Positions 1 to 7,160 of a stretch of 8,961 nucleotides of DNA are shown piece by piece. Below the pieces are notes generated by a model that worked only from the letters and a program-made list of their open reading frames with translations, searched no databases and had not been told where the DNA came from. Both the position numbers and the translations under genes were made by a program. The DNA is taken from assembly GCA_964360145.1 (NCBI GenBank), contig CAYHWW010000139.1:1-8961 (forward strand), in the 5' to 3' direction. Positions within the stretch are counted from its first letter, which is position 1. Each line of letters starts with the position of its first letter. This DNA is from CAYHWW01 sp964360145 (lineage in GTDB: Bacteria > Bdellovibrionota > UBA1018 > CAYHWW01).

Positions 1-2
1 CA

Positions 3-3000
3 GGCAGCAGCTCAGATGTGACTCAAGTGCGGGCCTACTATGACTCAGCCTGTAGTGGTGCGTCAGGCACTCTCATCGGAACGGGCACGTTCAGTGGCAG
101 CCCCGGCACGGTGACTTTCAGCGGCATCACGGGCGCCACCGTGCAGGCCCACCTCACCACGCCACCCAAGCGTTGCGTCTATGTCGAGTATGACATCTCA
201 TCATCAGCGACGAACGCCAACACCGTGGGCGTGAAGATTCAAGCCTCTGGTGATGTGGTCAACTCTCAGTCCTACGCGATCTCATCTTCTACTCCCCCCC
301 CCGTCACTCTCGGTACTCCTTCAACCATCGTGGGCACGTCAACGACCTGGACAGGCGCCGTGTCCACAGCGTGGTGCACCGCTGGTAACTGGAACGGCGG
401 AGTGCCCACAGCTTTGCTCAACTGTTCAATTAGCGATGTCGCCAACGATCCTCTCATCTCGGGCACTTGCGGTGGCATCACACCCGTGTGTAAATCTGTC
501 ACGGTGAACTCTGGTGTGCTCACCATGAACGCGGGCACAGAATTACAAACATACGGCAGCTTCACAAATAACGGTACGTTTACCCAGGGCACTGCAACAT
601 TACGCCTCATGGACAACGGCGTTGCAGCGACCAACCAGACTATCGCTTCTACAGGATCTTTTGGCACGGTGACCTTCACAAAAACCGCAGGCGGTACTGC
701 AAAAGCGACCGGCAGCGCGGTCACAATCGACACTCTCACCATACCCAGTGGTTCTAACTTCGAATGGCAAGTACCCAATGGCCAGACGCTCACACTCAGC
801 AACGGCCTCACCCTGCCTGCCGCAACATTCAATATTCAATCTGGCGGCACAGTCGCTCTGCCCGCCGCACAGGGCATCAGTGTCACTGGCGGCACCTTCA
901 TGACATCAGGTACCAACGATGCATACCCGCAGACCACATCTAACAAAGCCACGATCACCCGCAGCGGCGTGGGCAGCTGGAGCTTCAGCAGCAGCAGTGG
1001 CACGGTGAGCCTCACTGGTTTTATTCTTGATTATATCAGCACAAGCGGCCTCTCGATTGGCGGCACCACCACGCTTTCAGCCCTCAATGGTGGTCAATTC
1101 ACCAACCTCTCTCCCAGTTTTTCTTCCGTGAAAGCGATTCAAATCAACACGACGGGTTCCATTCCCGCAACGGCGAGCAACGTCGGTTGGAACTGGGGTG
1201 CCGCCAATAGCGTGTACACTCCGCCCCCCTCACCTGACCCCACTCAAGCCTATCAGTTGGCGAGCAGCACGGGCTGCGGCAGCCAGACCATCACCTTTGA
1301 TCAGTGGTTTGGTGATTTCTACCAAGACTCCTTCAACCCCAACCCCCAGACTAAAGTCTCAGCAGCGAGCTGCACCATCATCATTTCAGTGGCTGCATCA
1401 CCTGTGCGCATCAACCACTTCACGGCCCATGCCTCTGGCTCCTCCGTTCTTGTCCGCTGGAACGTATTGCGATTCTATGATCATCAAGGCTTCAATGTTT
1501 TGCGCGCAACCCCAGGTAGCACGCCTTCCCCCCTCAACGTGACCTTGATCACAGGGCTTGGTGCGCTCTCCGCCACTGGTCAGGCCTCTTATGAGTTCAT
1601 CGACTCCACGGCCCTGGCCGACGTACCCTACGACTACTACCTTGAGGACGTGGCCTTGAACGGAGTCATCACGCGCCATGGGCCCGCATCCACCATGGTA
1701 GACGGACAGGAGGCGGAGTCATCATCGATTGGAGCGCTGCCGCACAGTGCGCCACTGCCTCCGACGTCCGGGCTCAACACCCCGGATCTCCTCACCGGCG
1801 CCGCAGGGGAAACAGCCTTGCGCATCGGAATCACCGAAGATGGCATCCATGAAGTCACTGCGGAGGAAATCCGTGACGCCGTCAGCTCATTCCTGGACGG
1901 TGCCATGGTCGGGCATCTACGGCTGCGCTGGGGAGGGAAGGAAATCCCGCTGGAGGTCCACGACCGCGACAGCGATGGCCGCTGGGGTGCCGGAGACAGC
2001 CTGCGGTTCTACGCCACTGCATTGGACAGTCCAGAAACTCGCGACACGGCACTTTTGCTCACCGCCCGCGACGGTGGCAGTGACGGCGTGCCGCTGCGCA
2101 TGACGAGCCGATCAGCGGAACCCCTCAGTGGGACACAAACCAGATTCCTCCGCACGAGAAACACTGCTAGCAAAGAAGAAAACAGACTGCTCTATCTTCA
2201 AGAGCCACTGCCCCCAGGCCAAGACCCCCTCTTCTGGGCCCGACTCTACGCGGCCCACGGAGGCGCGGGAGCCGCGGGCAGTGAAATATCTTTCCTCGTG
2301 GATCTGCCGGATCTCGTGCAGCAGTCGGAAAAGGACGTAGTTCTCTCCCTGCTCGTAAAGGGTGCCCGCACGAGGAGCTGGAACGGCCTCCATGAGATCG
2401 CGCTCTTTGTGAACTCCAACCCCATGGCCGTGGCAACCCTCTCTTTCATCGGCGACGGCGCGGCCTCGTTGCAGGCATCGCTGCCCCACGAGCTGTTCCT
2501 TCCTGGAATGAACAGCATCAAGCTGCAAGTGACGGGCAATGGCGCCGCCCCCGGCGACTGGGATATGGTCATCGTGGACAAAGCGGAAATCATGTTCGAA
2601 GCCATGCCCCTCCTGAGCCCTGAGAATCACCGGGTCCTGGCCCGCTCCCTCTCCTCCCTCCAACAGAACGGGGAGAATATGGCGCTGCTGGATCTGTCGG
2701 ATGCCGCCGCCATTGAGCTCTACGACGTCACCTCCATCGATGAGCCGACGAGACTCCTCAACGTAGAGTCCATCGCTGAAGACCCCTTACACTGCGGTGG
2801 GAGCGCACCTTGCGGCGCATGGCTCTTCAACCCCGGCGGAGGGCGCAAGATCACCGCCGCCCACAGGGGCCACTGGTTGAAGGCACGCACCATGGCACTG
2901 CAACCCTTGCTGTCCGAAGAGGCGAGGAGAAGTGCCGCCAACGCCCGCTACCTCGTCATCGCTCCCCAGACCTTCATTCCTACCCTCGACCGTCTCGTGG

Positions 3001-4274
3001 TCCATCGCCAAAGCCAGGGCCTGTCAGCACTTTCTGTTTCTTGGGAAGAAATCACTGGCACCTACGGCGGTGGCAATGCCACCAGAGCCGCGCTGAAAGC
3101 ATTTCTCGACGAGGTTCTAACCCAAAGCCAAGGGCTGAAGCGCTACGTGTTCATGGTAGGCGATGGCACCTTGGACCCCAGAAATGATCTAGCCCTCTCC
3201 GATGGCAATCCCACTCTCCCCTCCGTGCTTGTGCCCGGGCTCTTCGACAACATCAGCTCTGACCCCTGGCTTGTGACGCCGCTCAGTGGCGCCACCGTAG
3301 GACGCCTCCCCGCTCGCACCATTACCCAGGTGGAGATTTTCGTGGAAAAACTCCTCGGCTATGAGCGCGGCGAACGCAGCCCCCGGGATGCCATGGCGGA
3401 AAGCATCGCTCTTTTCAGCGACCGCGAACTCCAGGGCGAGGGCTTCCGCAAGATGTCAGAGGACTTCGCCGAGGCCGCCTCCGTCGGCGACCGCCTCACA
3501 TCGTCCGTGCGGACCTGGGCAGGATCGGGCACTGACGCAGCCTTCTCTTCCGCCCTTCAACAATCATTCTCTGACGGCCCTCTGCTCTTGGCTCTCGTGG
3601 GCCATGGTGCTGAAGACATCTGGTCATCTTCATCGGTCTTGAATGCGGAAATGGCCACCACCCTCGATGGCAACAGACTCCCGGTGGTGCTTGCCCTCAA
3701 TTGCCTCAGTGCATCATTTGCCAACCCGGACCCCTCCATGATTTCGCTCGCGGAAGCATTGGTGCTCAACCCACGGGCAGGCGCCGTGGCCTTCCTCGGA
3801 TCCACGGCCATGACCTCCCCCTATGCCCAAGGAAAACTGGCCCAGGTATTCGCGGCGGAACTTGCTCGCGCAGCGACGGACAACGCGGCGAGGAAACGCT
3901 GGGGAGACCTCTGGCTCACAGCACTGAAGTCCATGGGCACCAACGAGCTTGAGCAAAATATGCTCATGAGCTCGGCTTTCATCGGCGACCCCGCAACCAC
4001 CCTGCCCGCGGACATCGCACCGCCCACGCCGGTCGTGCCCACCGCGGAGGCAAGCCCGGAGGCCAAGAAAAAAAGCCTCATGGGCTGTGGCTGGATCAAA
4101 CCCGAAGGAGGGAGCCCATCGGACCCCTTTGGTAACGGCACGGCCATGGCGGAGTTCGCCCTCTTGGCCGCACTCCTTGCCCTCTGCTATGTTAAACTGA
4201 TTCCATGCACGTGCAGATCCAAAACCTACGGCGCCACTTCATGGGGGGGCCGCATCTCAGTTACAACGAGTTGA
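3..4274 (+). CDS. Large secreted C25 (gingipain-type) cysteine peptidase with N-terminal beta-repeat region; 5' end missing
   Basis: Probable surface or secreted protease. The frame is open to the left edge, so the GTG at 18 is not the real start and any signal peptide lies outside. In order: a Ser/Thr/Gly-rich beta region with scattered cysteines and a WCTAGNWNGGVP motif (about 3-1250); a fibronectin-III-like module (about 1400-1700); a segment like those preceding C25 domains (LRIGITEDGIHEV, from about 1818); and a C25 catalytic domain (about 2946-3870). The domain carries VGHG with the likely catalytic His at 3603-3605 and ALNC with the likely nucleophile Cys at 3702-3704. A hydrophobic segment near 4140-4190 resembles C-terminal sorting signals. 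Family knowledge: C25 includes gingipains and type IX secretion sortase PorU; substrate here is unknown. The last 70 bases overlap the next gene, and the 26 or so residues after the hydrophobic stretch are unusually long for such a tail. Confidence 0.85.
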   Translation, partial: GSSSDVTQVRAYYDSACSGASGTLIGTGTFSGSPGTVTFSGITGATVQAHLTTPPKRCVYVEYDISSSATNANTVGVKIQASGDVVNSQSYAISSSTPPPVTLGTPSTIVGTSTTWTGAVSTAWCTAGNWNGGVPTALLNCSISDVANDPLISGTCGGITPVCKSVTVNSGVLTMNAGTELQTYGSFTNNGTFTQGTATLRLMDNGVAATNQTIASTGSFGTVTFTKTAGGTAKATGSAVTIDTLTIPSGSNFEWQVPNGQTLTLSNGLTLPAATFNIQSGGTVALPAAQGISVTGGTFMTSGTNDAYPQTTSNKATITRSGVGSWSFSSSSGTVSLTGFILDYISTSGLSIGGTTTLSALNGGQFTNLSPSFSSVKAIQINTTGSIPATASNVGWNWGAANSVYTPPPSPDPTQAYQLASSTGCGSQTITFDQWFGDFYQDSFNPNPQTKVSAASCTIIISVAASPVRINHFTAHASGSSVLVRWNVLRFYDHQGFNVLRATPGSTPSPLNVTLITGLGALSATGQASYEFIDSTALADVPYDYYLEDVALNGVITRHGPASTMVDGQEAESSSIGALPHSAPLPPTSGLNTPDLLTGAAGETALRIGITEDGIHEVTAEEIRDAVSSFLDGAMVGHLRLRWGGKEIPLEVHDRDSDGRWGAGDSLRFYATALDSPETRDTALLLTARDGGSDGVPLRMTSRSAEPLSGTQTRFLRTRNTASKEENRLLYLQEPLPPGQDPLFWARLYAAHGGAGAAGSEISFLVDLPDLVQQSEKDVVLSLLVKGARTRSWNGLHEIALFVNSNPMAVATLSFIGDGAASLQASLPHELFLPGMNSIKLQVTGNGAAPGDWDMVIVDKAEIMFEAMPLLSPENHRVLARSLSSLQQNGENMALLDLSDAAAIELYDVTSIDEPTRLLNVESIAEDPLHCGGSAPCGAWLFNPGGGRKITAAHRGHWLKARTMALQPLLSEEARRSAANARYLVIAPQTFIPTLDRLVVHRQSQGLSALSVSWEEITGTYGGGNATRAALKAFLDEVLTQSQGLKRYVFMVGDGTLDPRNDLALSDGNPTLPSVLVPGLFDNISSDPWLVTPLSGATVGRLPARTITQVEIFVEKLLGYERGERSPRDAMAESIALFSDRELQGEGFRKMSEDFAEAASVGDRLTSSVRTWAGSGTDAAFSSALQQSFSDGPLLLALVGHGAEDIWSSSSVLNAEMATTLDGNRLPVVLALNCLSASFANPDPSMISLAEALVLNPRAGAVAFLGSTAMTSPYAQGKLAQVFAAELARAATDNAARKRWGDLWLTALKSMGTNELEQNMLMSSAFIGDPATTLPADIAPPTPVVPTAEASPEAKKKSLMGCGWIKPEGGSPSDPFGNGTAMAEFALLAALLALCYVKLIPCTCRSKTYGATSWGGRISVTTS
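294..302 (+). repeat. Poly-C tract of nine
   Basis: Nine consecutive C residues encode three prolines (TPPPV) in a linker between two beta-rich segments of the large surface protein. Homopolymers of this length can slip in replication; a one-base change here would put the rest of the protein out of frame. Slippage in this organism is an inference. Confidence 0.6.
4077..4196 (+). other. C-terminal sorting-like tail of the C25 protein
   Basis: The segment begins with Leu-Met-Gly-Cys-Gly, continues through a Gly/Pro/Ser/Asp-rich linker (EGGSPSDPFGNG), then a hydrophobic helix (AEFALLAALLALCYV) followed by a Lys. This order of short Cys/Gly motif, hydrophobic helix and basic residue is the general design of the bacterial CTERM protein-sorting signals, in which a rhomboid-like or glutamic intramembrane protease cuts near the helix. 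I cannot match it to a named CTERM family. No processing protease is visible in the window. Confidence 0.5.
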
Positions 4275-4870
4275 GTGGCGGAGAGCGTGGAGGCGACCTC
4301 ATCGCCCTCACGGGGGCTAACGGCAGCGGCAAATCCACGCTGCTGCGCCTCCTTGCCACGGTGCTCACGCCCCAAGGAGGCGACGCCCTCCTTGATGGTA
4401 TGTCATTGCTGAAGGAAGCCCGCACGCTGAGACGAAGAATCGCATGGGCGGGGAACGGGGAAGGCGGCCTCTTTCCCCGCGATACCGCTCTCACAAACCT
4501 CAGGCTCCTGGGAGCGCTGCTGAATAAACCCCGGTGCGCCGTGGACGACGCCATCGCGTTCTGCGACGGAACGCTGCAACTAACCCCTTTGCTCGGCAAG
4601 CCGTGCGGCTCCCTGTCCACGGGCCAACGGGCGCGGGTCAGCCTCTGCCGCGCCCTCATCGGCTTCCCTTCGTTGCTCCTCCTCGACGAGCCCACTCGCA
4701 GCATGGATGGCGACTTCAGCGCCCGCTGCTGGGCACTGCTCGGTGAATACGCACGTTCCCACACCGTGATTACCGCAACCCATGATGAGAGGGGCGTTCG
4801 ATGCGCTACGAAGCGCTGGAACCTGACGCCTCCATCATGCTCCGTGCGGCCAGAGGAGATATCCCCTTGA
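4205..4870 (+). CDS. ABC transporter ATP-binding protein
   Basis: Cytoplasmic ATPase that would power the permease encoded immediately downstream. All core motifs are visible in 221 residues: Walker A GANGSGKST (37-45), an ABC signature LSTGQ (137-141), Walker B LLLLDEPT (157-164), D-loop RSMD (165-168) and H-loop THD (192-194). The Q-loop region reads AWAGNGEGGLFP (about 80-91), with Asn where Gln or His is usual. Its compact size matches single-domain exporter ATPases of the CcmA/ABC-2 type. The ATG at 4205 gives a normal beta-strand N-terminus (VQIQNLRRHF), but no clear ribosome binding site precedes it and it lies inside the end of the C25 gene, so it may be translated by coupling. A run of seven G (4243-4249) lies in codons 13-15. 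The substrate cannot be read from the sequence. Confidence 0.9.
   Translation: MHVQIQNLRRHFMGGPHLSYNELSGGERGGDLIALTGANGSGKSTLLRLLATVLTPQGGDALLDGMSLLKEARTLRRRIAWAGNGEGGLFPRDTALTNLRLLGALLNKPRCAVDDAIAFCDGTLQLTPLLGKPCGSLSTGQRARVSLCRALIGFPSLLLLDEPTRSMDGDFSARCWALLGEYARSHTVITATHDERGVRCATKRWNLTPPSCSVRPEEISP
4854..4858 (+). promoter_or_regulatory. Ribosome binding site deciding the permease start
   Basis: AGGAG, within AGAGGAGA, lies 8 bases before a TTG at 4867 that overlaps the ATPase stop as TTGA. The upstream ATG candidates at 4801 and 4837 have no comparable site, and using them would overlap the ATPase by 34-70 bases. This favours TTG as the permease start. Confidence 0.65.
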
Positions 4871-5643
4871 TCCTGTGGTCTCTCCTCCGCGCCATGCTGG
4901 GACATCGCCACGGCCCCACCACGAACCTGCCGCTGACCCTGCTGCTCGAGGGGCTCGCTGTGACGCTGACGTTATTTCTTTATCGCAGCGCCACCCTCGC
5001 CATGGGTGGCGGAGAAGGCTACTTTTCCTTCATCGTCGCCGGCGAGTGCAGCATTGCCCTTCCACTGGTTTGTCTGCGAGCGCCACTGGAAGCACTGCAA
5101 GAAACCCGCGCCCTCGGCGTGCTTGAGGTGCTGGCATCGGCGCCCTCACCCCTAGCCAGGGCAGCCGTGACGTTGAGTTTCGCGCAAATAGCACGGGAAG
5201 CGCTGCGCGTGATCCTAATGTTGGTGGGCGCCTTTGTGCTCGGCGGCATCGAGCGGGATTTTGCCGCAGTACCGTGGCTCGCGGCACAAGCCGCGGCCAT
5301 TCCCCTTTTCTTGTCACTGGGCTGCGCCTGTGCCGCTCTCCACCTGGCAACGGGCCGTGGTGGAGCCATACCCTATTGGCTTTGCACCGCGGCAGTGGTG
5401 GGAGCCGGGGTCTACTTCCCCACGAGTCAGCTACCCGCGGCGCTGAAGGAGGGGCTTGATCTCCTGAGCCCCTTCAATCTCCACGTGGAGCTGAGCAGAA
5501 AGGCGCTGTCCCACGACGGCTTCAGCGGCGGGCTCGCACTGCGCTGGCTCACGCTCACCGTTTTGGCGCTGGGGCTGGGGCCATTTTTACTGGAACAGGC
5601 GCGGCGGCGCGCCGAGAACCGAGGAGCATGGGGCGCAACGTAG
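4867..5643 (+). CDS. ABC-2-type transporter permease
   Basis: Membrane subunit of an ABC exporter, 258 residues if begun at the TTG that overlaps the ATPase stop codon (TTGA). About six hydrophobic segments are visible, near residues 22-40, 53-72, 108-126, 134-155, 170-188 and 224-243. Between the second and third lies RALGVLEVLASAPSPLARA, resembling the cytoplasmic coupling segment of ABC-2 permeases (often E-x-G-T-L-E-x-L-x-x-x-P). The segment GVYFPTSQLPAALKEGLDLLSPFN before the last helix is also typical of ABC-2 families. It forms a two-gene unit with the ATPase and has no visible periplasmic domain. An ATG at 4801 would give 280 residues but has a weaker ribosome site. Its 3' end overlaps the converging nucleotidyltransferase gene by 89 bases. 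Substrate unknown; export of the nearby peptide is possible but unproven. Confidence 0.85.
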   Translation: MILWSLLRAMLGHRHGPTTNLPLTLLLEGLAVTLTLFLYRSATLAMGGGEGYFSFIVAGECSIALPLVCLRAPLEALQETRALGVLEVLASAPSPLARAAVTLSFAQIAREALRVILMLVGAFVLGGIERDFAAVPWLAAQAAAIPLFLSLGCACAALHLATGRGGAIPYWLCTAAVVGAGVYFPTSQLPAALKEGLDLLSPFNLHVELSRKALSHDGFSGGLALRWLTLTVLALGLGPFLLEQARRRAENRGAWGAT

Positions 5644-6580
5644 CCCGTAGCACCGCTACGCCACCCCAGCTCCGCAACGCGCCCCCGTACAAAAATTCCA
5701 TGGATGCCAGGCGTCGCGCCACCCAGGCCCGTGCCACACCCGCTCTCAATGCCAGTTCCGCCATCACAGCGGGGGGAAGGACGACGCCCTCCCCATCTGA
5801 AACCAGCGCGAACATGAGCAGAGCCGCGGCTTCCGCTCCGCCTTTCAATCCCTCCATGACGCGATCCCAACGCAGCATCGCGCCACCGCGGATCAAGAGG
5901 AAATACACGTCGTTGACCCAGGCAATGTTCTCCAAACGATGCTGAATAGCGCCGTGGCGGATGGAATACACGAGGGAGTCCTCAACGGTGAGAACACCAT
6001 CAATGCTTCTCTCGAAACAGCAACTTCCGCCACCCCACCGCGCCAACAACCGACTGTGGAGATCGATGATGACTCCGTTCGCTGGGTTGAGGAATTTGCC
6101 GCGAAAGGCGCTCCGCCCGGGGTCGAGGCGCTGAAAGCCGCGCCTCTCCAACAGCAGCTGAGCCCGCCCGTAGTCCCCTTCCCGTACCAACAGATCCACG
6201 TCACCCAAAGGCCTGAGAGCGACGTCAGCATAGAGACTTTTCCCCAAATGAAAACCCTTGATGGGCATCACGGCCAGGCCCTCGCCCCGCAAATCACCAA
6301 GCACTTCGTCACCACAAGCATGGAGAAGCGCCGTCTGCATGCGGCTGCGGGAGGCTCCCTCATCACAAAGGCGCCAGAGTTCCCCGTGGGGCCACGGCCC
6401 CGCAGCCATGGACAAGCGCACGTCAAAAAGGTCTTGAGCACCCAGGCACGCGGCGAGAGCCCGGGCATTCGCCAGAAAGAGCGCACTCTCGGGCAATGAT
6501 GGTCCGCGATGAAAGCCATCCCCCCGCAGGACCCCGAGGGTCCAGCGGAGAGTGTCTCGCCGCGATGGCACCCCTCTCAT
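5555..6580 (-). CDS. NTP_transf_5-family nucleotidyltransferase
   Basis: Probable transferase of nucleotidyl or related groups, 341 residues. Motifs of the family are visible in order: KG (108-109) in VMPIKGFHLGKSLY, then LRPLGDVDLLV with the metal-binding D-x-D (127 and 129), ERRGF (about 145-149), and a third acidic strand IIDLH (171-175). Established knowledge: relatives occur in RiPP clusters beside HprK-like kinases, for example in the paeninodin and pseudomycoidin class of lasso peptides, where the kinase and this enzyme modify the C-terminal residue. The start at 6580 makes an ATGA overlap with the upstream peptidase stop; an in-frame start at 6613 would lie inside that gene and is less likely. 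The Ala/Pro-rich C-terminal end runs 89 bases into the converging permease gene. Its substrate is inferred, not shown. Confidence 0.85.
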   Translation of the reverse strand: MRGVPSRRDTLRWTLGVLRGDGFHRGPSLPESALFLANARALAACLGAQDLFDVRLSMAAGPWPHGELWRLCDEGASRSRMQTALLHACGDEVLGDLRGEGLAVMPIKGFHLGKSLYADVALRPLGDVDLLVREGDYGRAQLLLERRGFQRLDPGRSAFRGKFLNPANGVIIDLHSRLLARWGGGSCCFERSIDGVLTVEDSLVYSIRHGAIQHRLENIAWVNDVYFLLIRGGAMLRWDRVMEGLKGGAEAAALLMFALVSDGEGVVLPPAVMAELALRAGVARAWVARRLASMEFLYGGALRSWGGVAVLRATLRPMLLGSRRAAAPVPVKMAPAPAPKR

Positions 6581-6999
6581 TGACGTCCTCGCACCACGCA
6601 AGCGGCTGCCCACATCAGCGCCCGGGGAAATTTCCGCAATAACGGAGGCAATACTCCGTGGGCCAAGGAAAGCACCCGGAAGACAGTGCGCTGCAATGCT
6701 CCCCCTAGATCAATGCTGCGGCCGGAGGCCGTCTCAAGACCTTGGGCCACTCCCCAGAGTTCTTGAAAGTCCCATTTTTCTTCGTAGATACTTGCATCCC
6801 CCTTGCTCACCACCTGACAGGGAGCGGCACGCAACACGCGGTGGGCAACGAAGAGACCATCGTCGCAGCGGCGTACGACGACGTCCCCCGCCCGGGGCGC
6901 GGTGGCGGTTTCCATCCATCGTACAACCAGCCTGTCCCCGGGGCGGATGAGGGGCGCCATGCTGCGACCCTCGATAGGGATGCGAGCCCGCTGAGTCAC
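6577..6999 (-). CDS. S24/S26-family serine peptidase (Sec11/SipW-like active site)
   Basis: Short peptidase of the signal-peptidase fold, 140 residues from a GTG start. The likely catalytic set is Ser13 in GRSMAPLIRPGD, His53 in VAHRVL, and Asp68 in VSKGDAS. A His rather than a Lys base is the pattern of the ER-type (Sec11 and SipW) signal peptidases; this assignment rests on motif reading. There is no N-terminal membrane anchor; the only hydrophobic stretch is near the C-terminus (LMWAAACVV). GTG at 6999 forms a GTGA overlap with the stop of the precursor peptide gene, and puts GRSM close to the N-terminus as in related short proteins. A TTG at 7023 is the alternative. Similar small S24/S26 proteins recur in RiPP loci next to NTP_transf_5 and HprK-like genes. 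A role as leader peptidase is inferred. Confidence 0.8.
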   Translation of the reverse strand: MTQRARIPIEGRSMAPLIRPGDRLVVRWMETATAPRAGDVVVRRCDDGLFVAHRVLRAAPCQVVSKGDASIYEEKWDFQELWGVAQGLETASGRSIDLGGALQRTVFRVLSLAHGVLPPLLRKFPRALMWAAACVVRGRQ

Positions 7000-7160
7000 G
7001 ACTTCAAACGCGCGGCACTGCAAAAGTTGGGAGCTCCCGTGCTGCTTTTACGCCCTCCGGTAAGCGTTCCGTTGCAGAGTGCCGCCACCGCGGTGAGGGT
7101 CTCTGTTTTCACCGCGGGCTTTTCATAGGGCTTCCGCGGTGGGCTTGGCTTCTTTTCCAT
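6996..7160 (-). CDS. Putative RiPP precursor peptide, 54 aa
   Basis: Small gene not matching a named family I can give with certainty. The N-terminal half is basic and proline-rich and holds YEKPAV (residues 12-17), a YxxP leader motif like that bound by PqqD-like RRE domains in lasso systems; TLTAVAALCNG (21-31) follows. The C-terminal half is rich in Gly, Thr and Ser, has two cysteines (29 and 47) and ends in RLKS, so the last residue is Ser54. Start evidence: ATG at 7160 follows GAGGGGGAG by 4 bases. The 5' end overlaps the kinase gene by 38 bases in another frame, and the stop overlaps the peptidase GTG as GTGA. It would be the substrate of the surrounding enzymes and of the divergent PqqD/radical SAM pair. 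The modified positions are unknown; the assignment is an inference from position, size and motifs. Confidence 0.75.
   Translation of the reverse strand: MEKKPSPPRKPYEKPAVKTETLTAVAALCNGTLTGGRKSSTGAPNFCSAARLKS

Noticed and set aside
18..20. GTG at 18 as the start of the C25 protein
   Set aside because: The frame is open to the left edge and no signal peptide follows, so the gene begins outside the window.
2112..2663. 183-aa minus-strand frame inside the C25 gene
   Set aside because: It is antisense to a well-supported domain, has no recognisable motif, and arises from high GC content.
4261..4911. 216-aa minus-strand frame opposite the ABC ATPase
   Set aside because: Low-complexity Arg/Ser/Pro-rich shadow of a gene with full ABC motifs.
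5604..5613. Palindrome CGGCGCGCCG near the permease end
   Set aside because: Short GC-only palindromes are expected by chance in coding DNA of this composition.
5646..5660. Hairpin CGTAGC/GCTACG just after the permease stop, as a terminator
   Set aside because: The stem is only six pairs and no T-run follows on either strand; it lies inside the transferase coding region.
5939..6499. 186-aa plus-strand frame opposite the nucleotidyltransferase
   Set aside because: The minus-strand frame has clear family motifs; this one has none.
7110..7126. ATG at 7126 or GTG at 7112 as start of the small peptide or of the next gene
   Set aside because: The frame from 7126 stops after five codons. The GTG at 7112 is in the peptide frame, but would lose the YEKP leader and lacks the strong site that precedes the ATG at 7160.
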